Part shown: positions 13,685 to 25,908 of the stretch, piece after piece
How positions within the stretch are numbered: the first letter of the stretch is position 1
How the letters are laid out: every line of letters begins with the position of its first letter
Source: Sindora glabra
Taxonomy: Eukaryota > Streptophyta > Magnoliopsida > Fabales > Fabaceae
Reading direction: 5' to 3'
Assembly: GCA_020226215.1 (NCBI GenBank)
Contig: CM035235.1
Span: 70,395,283-70,459,282, forward strand
DNA length: 64,000 nt
The notes under the pieces: model-generated
Told to the model about the DNA's origin: nothing
Database searches by the model: none
What the model saw: the letters and a program-made list of their open reading frames with translations, nothing else
Made by a program: the position numbers and the translations under genes

Positions 13685-14597
13685 GGGGCGGTTTGTTTAG
13701 AAAAGGAAAGCAATTAATAAAGAGAAATCAGGGAAATGAGAATAAAAATTTCATGATTATTTACTTTATTTGATCTAAATAAAAAAATTAAATACTTCTA
13801 ATTTACTTTATTAATAATTATTTTATTGAAAATTAATTTATTTGTAATAATTATTATAATTATTATCTTATTATTTTTTATTTACTAATATTACTATTTT
13901 ATAATTATTTAATATCATATATTAACATCTTATTAATGTTATTTAAATTATTACTTTATTAATTTGATTATTATTAATATATTGATAATAATTAATATTA
14001 TTTCAATAATATTAATTATTATTTATCTTATTATTATATTTAATATGCATTATTTTATTATTAATATTTATTATTATTTTATTAATATTATTAATTATTT
14101 TTAGGTTATTAAATATTTTATATTCACTAATATTATTATTTTTATAATTATTTAATACTAATTATTAACAATATTATTTCAATAATATTACTGTTATTAT
14201 TTATTTACTATTTTTTGTAACTATGATAGTTATTATTTTATTATTTTGATTAATTATTAATATTTGTTATATTTCTTACAATAATTATTATGTTATTATT
14301 TATTTTTATTATTAATTATTATTTAATAATTATTTTTATTTTTGCTTATATTATCATCTTATAATAATAAATTATTATTATTATCATCATTAATATTATA
14401 TTGAAAATGATAAAATTCAAAATTCAGTATGAGGGAATTGAATTCTTTGAGAAATTGAAAAAATCACCATTATCTCATTTAAAATAATTCTATTGAGAAA
14501 AAGTAGGAAAAAATAAGTTTTTTTAATCAAATAAAAATAAAAAGAATAAAATTTCATTATTTCTTTTCCTTTCCTGATTACCCCCAACCGAACTGTA
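13685..14597. mobile_element. Probable non-autonomous DNA element with a TTA/ATT core
   Basis: The left end (GGGGCGGTTTGTTTAG then AAAAGGAAAG) is loosely mirrored at the right end, which reads CAGTTCGGTTGG then AGGAAAGGAAAAG on the minus strand. The interior, about 13830-14400, is almost pure A/T built of degenerate TTA/ATT triplets. GGTTTGTTTGG-like ends are common in plant MITEs. I could not fix a target-site duplication, so the borders are approximate and the superfamily is open. Confidence 0.45.
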
Positions 14598-14633
14598 TCT
14601 AAAATTGGAATTTAAATTGAGAATGTAAAAAAG

Positions 14634-14804
14634 AGTAATATTATAGAAAATTTAATTTTTTAAGTAGTTAAGCATTTTATTATTGAATTTTTTTAATTTT
14701 AAAGTAAATAAATTAAAATTAAAAATATAAATATCAATATATTAAATGTAATTTAATGATCAAATCACTCAATCTTTTAGAAAATAAAACTCCCTATAAT
14801 ACTG
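14634..14804. mobile_element. Foldback MITE, copy A
   Basis: The left arm begins AGTAATATTATAG and continues to ATTATTGAA. The right arm on the minus strand begins AGTATTATAGGG and continues to ATCATTAAA. The arms run for about 50 bp with roughly 70% agreement, leaving a short centre. The same design occurs at about 59631-59809, so this looks like a family. Borders are approximate. Confidence 0.5.
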
Positions 14805-17689
14805 CCATATAAAACACATACAAAAATAAAATTGTCTTATTGTACCATTAAAAATTCCAGGGTACTTACTAATAAAATATTATAAAAAGTATATTAATTT
14901 TTGATAAATTTTAGTAGATAATATTTATTGATAAAATAAAATTTTATTAATATTTTAATATTTATAATGTTTATTTATCTCATGTAATGATTAAAAAAAA
15001 ATGTGTGCATTCCATCATTGCTCCGTGTTTGAGTGTATATAATTGGGTTGTTTCATAGTCTAGGCGGAAGTTGGATAGCAGAATGTACTGTGCTTGAAAT
15101 ATTGTGTAAACAAGCCTTTTGCTGGGAGCCACTGATTGGCAGAGTTCAGCTGATACTTGAAGAAGTTGCATTACATTCTCATCCTTTTTCCTCTTCTTAA
15201 TTCCATCATATGTCCACATTACTTGAAGCATGGATTTTTTTTTTTTAAAGTAACAATGAAGAGTTTGCTGTGTTTCACAGTAAAATTTTCCTTTCAAATA
15301 TAAATGATGTTATATATTATATTCATATAATTTTTGTAAATGATTCTTATAAGATCATTTTTTTCTGTGTGATAATATATAGGATCGTTTATTATTAGGT
15401 TATTTTGCGGATCTAAATTTAATGGTAATGGTAATAAAATCACATATAAAAACATTGTGTTCAAAATGCATAAATAATATAAGTAGCATTTTCCTTTAAC
15501 TAAAAATAATACTGCAAAATAAATTATCGATTACAAGAAGAGCATTTAGGTAAAGATAACATTCTGTTTAGCCGATTGTGAGCATGAGATGTAAGTTATT
15601 GTATTGATCTCAAATAGTTGAATCATCTAAAGTAAAAAATACATTTTAGAATTAAAATATTATGCTTAAAGCTCAATATTAGAATATCAGTTCATATTAA
15701 CGTCTAAAAAGTATGATGCAAAGGTATCGGTGATAATATGAAAGTGCATTCATATAATTCAATATTAAAGGAAAATGAAGAATAAGATAGAGATATTTTC
15801 ATTTTTTAACTATTTTATGGCCAAAGGTGACAAATAAATTTCACTAATAAATCAAATAGAAAATATAACAAAGTGTTAATCATTTTTAAATTCACATCTA
15901 AAAGACATTTAAAATATGTTATAGTCCTCCTCAAGTCAAAGTGCATTTTCTCATAATGTATATATTTTTCAATCTCATTAAAAATATTTTTTTCAAAAGA
16001 GTATGAACAAATTAGGAGATCTTGAATATTCTCCCAAAGTGGTCATACATATAAACTCTCTTCTCTCGTAAACTTTGTCTTATGTAAGTATTTATATACT
16101 AAATATTTTTTTATCAAAAGAATTCTAATTTGAATAAGAGATAATTCAAAACAAAAAATAATTATAAATTGATAATTAATAAAATTTCAATCAAATTTTA
16201 ACAATCTTTATACTGAGACAGATTCCATTATCAAAGGCCTTCAATCTTTAAATCAAGTAATTTCACCAAAAAATTAATATAATATTCCGTCCTTCATTAT
16301 AATTATTAATTTCTCCTTTTACACATAACACTAAAATAAATAGTGAAAAAATTAATATAACTAAAAAGTGAGAATGTATTAAACATTGTTAATATGAAGT
16401 TTAATAATCAACTTTAATATTTTTTAATATTATAAATGAATGGGCACAAATAATGATAATAAAAGGAAAAATAAATAATTAATAATATTAATTATAAAAT
16501 TTAAAGAACGTAATAATTATCATTTTTATAAATGACTTATTAATTCATATATTTACTTCTTCATGAAATATTGAATCTAATATTCTCACTAGATGATAGA
16601 CAATTTCAAAACTTCATTTTTAATGGAACGCTAGCACTTTACATATACATAAAGAGGATATCTTACTAACTTTGATTCATCTTTTCAGAAAAAGTTGACT
16701 TAATAAGATTATTACAAAAAATAAGTAGAGATACTGTTAAAACAAAATCAAAGATTGATAAATTTCAAAATAGATCCATGTCAAAACTTGTTTAATCAAA
16801 TTGAACACATTATGAAACTAATCAAGATTAGTGCAACATAAATTAGATCAAAATCTAGCAGAATTAAGCTTTAATATCATTTATTGGAAAATTGTGACGT
16901 AATGGAGTAAAGAGTTGGTGGAATTCAAGATTGGAGAAGCATTAAATCACAATACAGATATTTAAAGTGGATTTAGATTTTAACTTACTTACCGGACAGA
17001 GATGATAAACAAATTCCAAGGAATCAAATAGAGAATGCATCACTTTTAAATTCATATTTAAAATACATAAAAAATATCTCAAGGCTGTCCTCTAACCAGT
17101 GTAATATTTTTCCACTAATAATATATTTTCTCTTCATCCTTAATATAAATAATTCCATTAAAAGAATAAAAATAATTTACATAATATCAAATAATTGTAT
17201 AAAAGAGTTACAAATATGATCTCTCTTCTTTTTCAAACCCTACACAGTATAAATATTTACGTGTAAAAAGAATTTTTAAAAAAATTAATTTAAATAAAAA
17301 TAATTTAAAACAAGAAACAATCACAGATCAATAATAACTCAAATTTAAATAAAAAATGAATTAAAATAAAAAGTAATCTCAAATTAGAAATCCATTAGAA
17401 TCATGTCAAATCCTACCGCTGAAAGATTTAAGGATGGCCAGCTAGGCCTAACTCTACGAGACAACGCAGCTCTATATTTTTTTCCCTGTAAAATTTAAGA
17501 TCAAGTATGATCAGAATATCTTTCGGATCCACTGTTCACTTCCCCCTCCCCCCCCCAAAAAAAAAAAAAACTTATTTACGCCCACTTTTAATATCCGAAG
17601 AATTTATAGGTCCTTATTTTCTTCATTGTTTTGAAATTTCTAAGTTATTTTAACGGTCATACTTAAGCCAATGCATTTTCGAAACTACA
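14805..17689. other. AT-rich intergenic DNA with a diverged repeated segment
   Basis: No gene is recognised. Segments near 15820-16180 and 17010-17340 share an order of short similar blocks (an AATCAAATAGA block, then TTTTAAATTCA, and later a block ending near AATTTAAAACAAG). A stretch near 16870 resembles the motif before a retroelement LTR. It may be a decayed small retroelement, but this is weak. Confidence 0.35.
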
Positions 17690-18125
17690 TAATAATATTT
17701 AGTTTAAATTTAATTTATCATTAATGTAAAAACTTTTTATACTATTGATAAGTAAAATGATGACATTTTATTAAAAAATAAGTTTAAATTTTATTCTCCC
17801 TCAGTATAAATTTTTTTATATTATTGGTGAATAAGAAGAAGTACTTTATTAAAAAATTAATATTAAATTAATTTTTTACTAATATTAAAATAATTTTAAT
17901 AATTTTTTAATAATATATTAATACATGAAGAAATAATAATGTAAAATTAATTTATATTAATAGTAGATGAAATTTATATTTTTAAAAAATTATATTAATT
18001 AAGAATTTTTATTAACTCAAAAAATTTTGATAAATTTTTTAATAATATAATAATAAATGAATGAGTGATGGTATAAAATTAATTTATATTAACTATAAAT
18101 CAAATTTAAATCTTAGTTTAATATA
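17690..18125. mobile_element. Foldback MITE-like element
   Basis: The left arm starts AGTTTAAATTTAATTTATC. The right arm on the minus strand starts AGATTTAAATTTGATTTAT. Both continue with TTAATxTAAAxxxxTTTTATAC. Similar arms appear at about 28685-28885 and 60225-60430. No target duplication was assigned, so the ends are approximate. Confidence 0.45.
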
Positions 18126-18779
18126 TTTATTGCACATCTTATATATGTTATTAAAAGTATTAAAATTTTAAACCATGTATATATAATTTTAATTTTTTGT
18201 TTTTATCTAAATTGTATTATTGTAAATAGTTATTTAAAAATATTAATAATATAATTTTAAATTTCACTTTTTACAAATTAAAGTCTGATCTCAATACTTA
18301 ATTCGTGACTGATGGATTAAAAATGAAAAAGAAATATATATTTAAAATAATAACATTTTATTCTATTTTTAATTATATTGAATATAATTATAAGATAATT
18401 ATTTTATTTCACTTTATTCTATCTTATCAAATATATCATTATAAATTATAAGTTGTTTATCTATACGTTCCTTATAAATTGTTTTACATTTATGTAAAAA
18501 AAAAAAGTTTACATTTATCATTTTCCTCGACATATTTAATCTAATTAAAACATGTCCTTAAATTATAGATTACATAACACAAACCAAAACTAATATTTAG
18601 GTATTTTGATTCACAACCAAAACTATTAAAAAATAAAAAATTATAATTTTTTGGGCAAAAAATTATGTTATATTATTCTTTTCCCAATATCATGAACCCT
18701 CTTTTTTCATTATTTTCCATTAAAGCTAAATTAATACTTCCCGAGCCCTTAATTATTTAATATTGTTCTGCTTTCTTCG

Positions 18780-18924
18780 GCCGCACGGACTCGGACTCAA
18801 AATCGAAGTCGAGGTCGGTAACTAGTGGCAAATACCCTCTCCCTCTAAATTCTTCCTCGCCGCCGTTGCCGTCGTGTGTCCGCCGACGGGGAGCGTCTGG
18901 TTCTAGTTCTCTGGTTTTGTCCAG
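18780..18924 (+). other. Probable 5' untranslated exon of the hAT-derived gene
   Basis: A GC-rich, CpG-rich island in AT-rich DNA ends at a good donor (CAG then GTTCGT, splice after 18924). A matching acceptor TCTAG ends at 19562, fifteen bases before the ATG at 19578. The 5' end of the exon is not defined by sequence; 18780 marks where the GC-rich stretch begins. An intron in the leader agrees with a host gene rather than an active transposon. Confidence 0.55.
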
Positions 18925-19577
18925 GTTCGTTCTTCCTCTTTGCTTTTTCTCCTGGTGAAATCTCTCTCTCTTTTCTTGTATGAGTTTATCTGGTCTGGTT
19001 AAGGACTTTCCTGGGTTGTGTTAAATTTTTCCTGCTGTGTGGGATGAAGGGTTGGTCCTTTTTTCATTTTTCCTTTCTTTTTTAAATTTCGGCTATTTGA
19101 ATTTAGAAAGTCTCTTAGCTTGCTAGAATGTGATATAGAGGTGATAATTGAGCGTGGATGGGTTAGTTTAAAAGTAGGAGCCTTTAAAGGCTGAAAATTT
19201 TGGAGAGGAATGCATCTTGGAATTTTTAGTCATTTTTGCACTTAAAATTTGGTATGCCAGAATGATGAATGCATTATGGGCATGATTTTGTAGAATTCTA
19301 GTTCATGTTTGAGGCATGAAGTTCTTATATGTGCAAGCATGAAAGCACAAATAAGTTAATGGAAAAAAATTTAAAATATGGATAGCATGTTTCAAAACTA
19401 TCTAGGAGGTGTTAATTGTCAATATTTAATTTATTTTTACGCATGCCATGCATTAGGATTGTAACTTAGGACCACTACTTCTATTACTGTACGTAAAGGA
19501 TTGTGCTTTTATGCAAAATATCCATTTCTGATTGATGTTGTTCTTACATTTTTCTTGTCTAGGATTTACCTGCTGTC

Positions 19578-21611
19578 ATGGAGGTTGGTACTTTTCTTAC
19601 CCCTGTTAATAATAACGGGCAACCTGATTCAGATGCAACACCCAATAAAGGTAGGAGAAAGAAGTCTGTTGTGTGGGAATACTTCACAGTGGAAACAGTT
19701 GGCGCTGGAGTTTCCAGGGCTTATTGTAAACAATGTAAAAAGTCATTTGCTTATATAACTGGTTCAAAGCTAGCTGGCACAAGCCATCTGAAACGGCATA
19801 TTGCCTTGAACATCTGTCCAGCGAGTCGCCAGAAAAATCAGCAAAGCCCATATCTTATATCCAACGGTTCTGGAGATATTGCTGTTCCGCCCAAAAAACG
19901 TGCCAAAACTAACCCTAGATTTTCTGGTATCCCATTTGATCAAGAACGTTGTAACCACTTGATTGCTAAAATGATTATTATGCATGACTACCCTCTTCAT
20001 ATCATGGAACATAGAGGCTTCATTGATTTTGTTCGGGCTCTTCAACCCCAATTTAATACAGCAAGCATTGGTGCAGTTCAAGGGGATTGTATTACTTTAT
20101 ATCTCACAGAGAAGCAAAACCTGTTGAATTTTATCAATAAAATTCCTGGACGAGTGAGTCTTACATTGGACTTATGGACTTCAAACCAGACAGTAGGCTA
20201 TGTTTTTCTTCGTGGACACTTCATTGACAGTGATTGGATTTTACATCGTTGTATTCTCAATGTTCTGATGGTACCTTTTCCTGATTCTGATGACTCCTTT
20301 AATCAAACTATAGTGGCCTGCCTATCTGATTGGCATTTGGAGGGCAGGTTATTCAGCCTTGCACTTGATCATTTTTTCTCGAGTGATATTGTATTGGGAA
20401 ATCTCAGAGGCCTACTCTCTGTTAAGAACCCTATGATCTTCAATGGTCAGTTGTTAAGCCAGAATTGTTATGCTCGCGTTCTTAGTCGGCTTGCACTAGA
20501 CTTGCTACAAGCAATGGGAGAAAGCGTTGGTAAAGTTCGAGAGAGTGTTAAGTATGTGAAAACTTCAGAAGCTCATGAAGAGAAGTTCCTCGAGCTGAAG
20601 CAACAGCTTCAAATCCCTAGTACAAGGGACCTTTTAATAGATGATCAATCTAAATGGGACACAACATACCATATGCTTGTTGCCGCCTGTGAACTAAAGG
20701 AAGTCTTTGCTTGTTTTGATGCATTTGATCCTGATTATAGAATGACTCTGTCAATGCGTGACTGGAAGCAGGTAGAGAGTATGTGTGCATACTTGAAGTA
20801 TTTGTTTGATGCGGCTAGCATTTTGACTGCCCAACCATACCCAGCTGCAAACATTTTTTTCCCTTTAGTGTCACAACTTCAGGGGGAGTTGACTTATGCA
20901 GCCATGAGCCAGGATCCCTTCCTCAGCAATTTGATCAAGCCTTTGCAAGAGAAGTTTGAGCAGTATTGGAGAGAAAGCTGCCTTATATTGGCAGTTGCTG
21001 TAGCCATGGACCCTAGGTACAAAATGAAGTATGTGGAGTTCGCTTTTACTAAGGTCTTTGCTGAGAATGCTGAACCATGGATCAGAATTGTTGAAGATGG
21101 TCTTCATGAGCTCTTTCTTGAATACTTCATACAAGTGTTTCCGTTCACAGCACCTAACGGGTGTGAAGGGAATGAGGGAATGATCAAGACGGATACGTCT
21201 CAAACAGAGTCTTTTGATGGAACATTTTTTAATGGTGTGGATGGATTTTCGGATTTTGATCTATATATATCTGAGATTACCAGTCACGGGCAAGTCAAGT
21301 CAGAATTGGACCAGTACCTCGAAGAACCTGTGCTGGCCAGAATACAAGAATTTGATATCCTGAATTGGTGGAAACAAAACAGATTGAAGTATCCAACTCT
21401 GTCTAGAATGGCATCTGATATTTTGTCTATACCAGTATCCACTCTCTCTGCAAATTCTGTTTTTGACACTCAAATTAGAAAAATGGATAACTACCGGTGT
21501 TCATTAGACTCTCGGACACTGGAGGCCCTTATTTGTGCCAAGGACTGGTTCCAGTATGAACCATTACCTCCGACAGATGCTTCAAATGCACTAGTGAAAA
21601 TGGAATTCTAG
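19578..21611 (+). CDS. Domesticated hAT transposase with BED zinc finger (DAYSLEEPER/RICESLEEPER-like)
   Basis: A single coding exon of 677 aa. A BED zinc finger occupies residues about 28-82 (Cys50, Cys53, His70, His74), followed by a basic stretch PPKKRAK (104-110) that may be a nuclear signal. The middle has the hAT RNase-H-like fold, and the C-terminus (about 575-665) the hAT dimerisation region with LNWWKQN, YPTLSRMASDIL and IPVSTLS. The first catalytic Asp is kept (LTLDLWTS, Asp198). Later hallmarks are changed: the usual DN is DH (264-265), the usual CxxH is CYAR (297-300), and the usual SES-A-F reads ANSVF with Asn626 in the place of Glu. It therefore should not transpose. No inverted ends flank it. 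DAYSLEEPER-type proteins are DNA-binding host regulators; the role of this one is inferred only. Confidence 0.88.
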   Translation: MEVGTFLTPVNNNGQPDSDATPNKGRRKKSVVWEYFTVETVGAGVSRAYCKQCKKSFAYITGSKLAGTSHLKRHIALNICPASRQKNQQSPYLISNGSGDIAVPPKKRAKTNPRFSGIPFDQERCNHLIAKMIIMHDYPLHIMEHRGFIDFVRALQPQFNTASIGAVQGDCITLYLTEKQNLLNFINKIPGRVSLTLDLWTSNQTVGYVFLRGHFIDSDWILHRCILNVLMVPFPDSDDSFNQTIVACLSDWHLEGRLFSLALDHFFSSDIVLGNLRGLLSVKNPMIFNGQLLSQNCYARVLSRLALDLLQAMGESVGKVRESVKYVKTSEAHEEKFLELKQQLQIPSTRDLLIDDQSKWDTTYHMLVAACELKEVFACFDAFDPDYRMTLSMRDWKQVESMCAYLKYLFDAASILTAQPYPAANIFFPLVSQLQGELTYAAMSQDPFLSNLIKPLQEKFEQYWRESCLILAVAVAMDPRYKMKYVEFAFTKVFAENAEPWIRIVEDGLHELFLEYFIQVFPFTAPNGCEGNEGMIKTDTSQTESFDGTFFNGVDGFSDFDLYISEITSHGQVKSELDQYLEEPVLARIQEFDILNWWKQNRLKYPTLSRMASDILSIPVSTLSANSVFDTQIRKMDNYRCSLDSRTLEALICAKDWFQYEPLPPTDASNALVKMEF

Positions 21612-23730
21612 ATTAGATTTCCTCATGTAGAGATGGATCCTCCTTTAGCTTTTAGGAGTAAAAGTATTGAGAGTGTGGTTCTATAGTCAACTGATTTCTG
21701 ACTGTGGCTATCGATTTTTTTTTTAAAAAAGTTTATATATAGGGATAGATACTTCAGACCGAGAAATTGCTCTTGTACAGCATGAATTTCTTTTGGCGGT
21801 AAAAATGAAAATTTTTGTCAAATTCGAACTGCCCTTTATCGATTTTTTAAGGGTTAAACAAAACATTTGATCAAATAATAATTATATCTCTCAAATTATA
21901 TAATAAGAACTATTAATTTTTTTTTTTGTTATAATTATTCATTCATTTTTTGACTTGAAATGTTAGTATAGAAGAAAATTATTAAAGTTGATTATTAAAT
22001 TTCACCTTAATAATTTCAAACACATGCTTATTTTTCAGTTATATGTTTTCTTTTTACAACTTATTTTTGTGTTACAATTGAATAGAAAGATAAATAATTA
22101 TAACAAAAGTAAAAATAAAAAATTAATAATATCAATTATAAAATTAGAAGAATATAACATTTACCATGGAGGCTAAATATTATATTTATTTTTTTAATTC
22201 ATTTTCACACTTTTAAAATTAAATATAATATTTAATTTCTTATTCATAAAAATAATAATTATTATATCATTTAAAATTTGTAACTAGTATTATTAATTTT
22301 CTATTTATATATTTGTTATAATTATTTATTCATCTCTTTACTTATAATATTAAAATAAATAAAAAATATTTAAGTATATTGTTAAACACTACCCTAACAA
22401 TGTCAAGCACATGCTTGCTTTTTTTATTGTATTCTTTTTTTCACAACTTATTTTAGTGTTAAAAATGAAGAGACGAATAAATAATTATAATAAATGTAAA
22501 AATAAAATATTAATAGTATTTATTATGAAATTTGAAGGGTATAACAATTATTACTTTTATAAATGAGAAATTAAATATTATATTTTTTTCATAATTTATC
22601 TTTAATGTAACAAATAAAAGAAAGAATAAATAATTATTGAGTGCAAAAATATGAAACTACTACTAATAATAATTATAAAATTTGAGCAATATAATAGTTA
22701 CCACATTTATAAACCAATAATTAAATGTTATTTTTACTCATTTAAAAAATACATAATTTTTATTTAAAATAAAGTAAATCACCATATTAATTCTTGGACG
22801 ATACATATTACATCATATTTTTCGAGAAAATTTTATAATATATAAATACAAAAATCTCTAATTTTTATGTCAAACACATACTTAAAAGATAGATGTTATA
22901 TCAATTTTTTTTAAAAATTTAATTAATTAATGTAAAATGATCTTTTGAGGGAGATATGACATAACTTGTTTCTTCCAAAAATTAATTTGGTGGTTTAATA
23001 ATTAAAAAAAAAGTAGATTGAAAAAAGAAATCCTTAAGAATTAATTGACAAATGCCTAAAAATTATTAGTTTGAATGTAATTTTGATCCCTAAAATATAA
23101 ATTGTGCTACTTTAGTTATCTAATTTAAAATAATTTATTTTTTATTTCTTAAATATTAAATTGAGGCAATTCCTCCTGATTGATTTTTATTAATTTTTTG
23201 ATCCTATAAGATCATTTTTACTTAATATTTTTTTATATTAATTTGAAATAACTTCTACATAAATATGAAAAAAAATTGTCTAAATTTAGAAAATTATGAA
23301 AAGAATTAGTGGATTATATATAAAAATTTATATTATTTTAAGAGTTAATTATCAATATAATACAATAAATACTTAGAATTCAAATAAGAATCAACAAAAA
23401 ATAATAGAGATCCATGAAAATCATAAAAGAAAACTAAAATTAAACTATTTTAATATTTAAAAGGAACAAAATGAATTATTTTAAATTAAGATACTAAAAT
23501 TACACCATTTATATATTTTATTTAAAATGAACAAAATTACGTTTAAGCCAAAATTATTCAACTCGGTTAATATTTCAACTTAAGAGTTCAACCGGTTCGG
23601 TAATCGCAAGAAACTAGAAATCCACAGCTAAACTTGATGCCCGACAACATCTCCCGTCGCCGAAAACTAAGAAATCAACGAAAAATCTCGAAAGAGCAGC
23701 AAGAAACAAGCTTTCAACTCTATTGCTTGC
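21612..23730. other. AT-rich spacer between hAT-derived and PPR genes
   Basis: It holds the 3' flank of the hAT-derived gene and then long AT-rich DNA. Three similar segments (near 21880-22170, 22270-22590 and 22640-22710) repeat a block resembling ATAATTATAA...AAATTTGAA, probably diverged copies of one small repeat. No gene is recognised. Confidence 0.45.
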
Positions 23731-25908
23731 ATGCTACTCTCTGTTTGCTTCAGAATCCGGTTGTCCTTTTCACCTGCAAGCTCTATACTTTCAAATTCAT
23801 TCATCCCCAAGAAAATGATCTCTGGAGCTTCCATTACTTCTACCCACAATTCTTCGTGCTTTAATTTCCTATGCTTTGAAGAATCCCCAATCTCTCTGCT
23901 TGAAAGGTGTAAGTGTATGGACCAACTAAAACAAATTCACTCCCAAACAATCACAATGGGTCTGGGATCGGACGCTGTTATTCAAAATAAAGTTGTAATC
24001 TTTTGTTGTGTACAGGAATCAGGGGACATGAACTATGCTCGTCAGTTGTTTGATACAATTCCTAGTCCAACTATTTTCCTCTGGAATACCATGATCAAAG
24101 GCTATTCTAGGATACACTGTCATGCACATGGGGTTTCTATGTATCTTAAAATGCTGGAGAAGAACATCAAGCCAGACCGTTATACCTTTCCATTCTTGTT
24201 GAAGGGATGTGATTGTGAAATGGCTTTGAAGTTTGGGAAAGAGTTATTCAATCATGCAGTGAAATTTGGGTTTGATTCTAATTTGTTTGTGCAAAAGGCT
24301 TTCATACATACCTTTTCCTTGTGTGGACTTGTGGATATGGCTCACAAGGTGTTAAAGATGGGCAATGCATGGGAAGTGATAACCTGGAATGCGTTGATAT
24401 CTGGGTACAATAGAGTTAAGCGATTTGAGAAATCAAAGGAACTTTTTGATGAGATGAAGAAAAAAGGAGTGCTACCCAATTCAGTGACCCTAACTTTGAT
24501 GCTTTCAGCTTGCTCCAAATTGAAGGATTTAGATGGTGGCAAGCACATCCATAACTACATCAAGGAAGGCATTATCGAACCTAATCTCATTTTGGAAAAT
24601 GCCCTGATTGATATGTTTGCAGCTTGTGGAGAAATGGATGTTGGAAGAGGGATTTTTGACAATATGATGACTCGTGATGTAATCTCTTGGACTTCCATTA
24701 TCACCGGCTTTGCCAATATTGGACAAATTGATTTGGCTCGTAAGTATTTTGATCAAATGCCTGAAAAAGACTATGTTTCCTGGACTGCTATGATTGATAG
24801 GTACCTTAGAGTGAACCGTTTCAGGGATGCTCTGGCACTTTTCCGTCAGATGCAAATTTCAAAGATAAAGCCTGATGAATTCACCATGGTTAGCATTCTA
24901 ACAGCCTGTGCACATCTGGGAGCACTTGAACTAGGGGAATGGGTAAAGACTTATATAGACAAAAACAGCATAAAAGATGATACATTCGTGGGAAATGCTC
25001 TGGTAGACATGTACTTTAAGTGTGGAAATGTTGAAAAGGCAAGAAAAGTATTTGAAGAAATGAATGTAAAAGACAAATTTACTTGGACAGCAATGATTGT
25101 TGGTCTTGCCATTAACGGCCATGGGGAAGAAGCCCTTGATATGTTTTCAGATATGGTAAGAGCTTCAGTTACACCAGATGAGATAACCTATATTGGTGTC
25201 CTTTGTGCCTGTACACATACAGGAATGGTGAAGAAAGGAAGAGAGTTCTTTGAGAGCATGGTCGCTCAACATGGAATAAAGCCTAATGTGACACATTACG
25301 GATGCCTGGTTGATCTTCTTGGAAGAGCCGGGCATTTAAAAGAAGCACATGAAGTCATTGAGAACATGCCAGTAAAACCAAATTCAGTTGTTTGGGGATC
25401 TCTTCTTGGTGCTTGTAGAGTCCACAAAAATGCAGAACTGGCAGAAATGGCAGCTAAACGGATTCTTGATTTAGAGCCAGAAAATGGGGCTGTTTATGTT
25501 CTGTTGTGTAATATATATGCTGCCTGCAAAAGATGGGATAGTTTACGTGAAGTAAGGAAAATGATGATGGAAAGGGGAATTAAGAAAATACCAGGTTGCA
25601 GTTTCATTGAGATGAATGGATCTGTTCATGAATTTGTTGCTGGGGATCAGTCACATCCGCAATCTAAAGAGATATATGCTAAGCTAGAAAGCATGATTGA
25701 AGACCTGAAATCTGCAGGGTATTCACCAGATACTTCTGAGGTATTCCTTGATATAGGGGAAGAGGACAAAGAGACTGCAGTTTATTGGCATAGTGAGAAG
25801 TTAGCTATTGCCTATGCCTTAATTAATTCAGGACCTGGAGTTGCAATCAGAATTGTGAAGAACCTCAGAATGTGTGTGGACTGTCACCAAATGGCAAAGC
25901 TGGTGTAA
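23731..25908 (+). CDS. PLS-class PPR protein with truncated DYW domain
   Basis: A single exon, 725 codons. Tandem P, L and S pentatricopeptide repeats run from about residue 70 to 560 (for example WNTMIKGY, WNALISGY, WTSIITGF, WTAMIVGLA). They are followed by E/E+ motifs and a DYW deaminase-like region. DYW-class PPR proteins bind organelle RNA and usually edit C to U. Zinc/catalytic residues His687-Ser-Glu689 and Cys715-x2-Cys718 are present. An in-frame TAA at 25906-25908 then stops the protein, although the next 29 codons continue the DYW domain in frame up to its natural TAG at 25996-25998. The N-terminus is Ser/Arg-rich and poor in acidic residues, as in organelle targeting; Met at 23815 is an alternative start. 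It resembles Arabidopsis At3g15930 (from memory), the EREX neighbour there. Confidence 0.9.
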   Translation: MLLSVCFRIRLSFSPASSILSNSFIPKKMISGASITSTHNSSCFNFLCFEESPISLLERCKCMDQLKQIHSQTITMGLGSDAVIQNKVVIFCCVQESGDMNYARQLFDTIPSPTIFLWNTMIKGYSRIHCHAHGVSMYLKMLEKNIKPDRYTFPFLLKGCDCEMALKFGKELFNHAVKFGFDSNLFVQKAFIHTFSLCGLVDMAHKVLKMGNAWEVITWNALISGYNRVKRFEKSKELFDEMKKKGVLPNSVTLTLMLSACSKLKDLDGGKHIHNYIKEGIIEPNLILENALIDMFAACGEMDVGRGIFDNMMTRDVISWTSIITGFANIGQIDLARKYFDQMPEKDYVSWTAMIDRYLRVNRFRDALALFRQMQISKIKPDEFTMVSILTACAHLGALELGEWVKTYIDKNSIKDDTFVGNALVDMYFKCGNVEKARKVFEEMNVKDKFTWTAMIVGLAINGHGEEALDMFSDMVRASVTPDEITYIGVLCACTHTGMVKKGREFFESMVAQHGIKPNVTHYGCLVDLLGRAGHLKEAHEVIENMPVKPNSVVWGSLLGACRVHKNAELAEMAAKRILDLEPENGAVYVLLCNIYAACKRWDSLREVRKMMMERGIKKIPGCSFIEMNGSVHEFVAGDQSHPQSKEIYAKLESMIEDLKSAGYSPDTSEVFLDIGEEDKETAVYWHSEKLAIAYALINSGPGVAIRIVKNLRMCVDCHQMAKLV

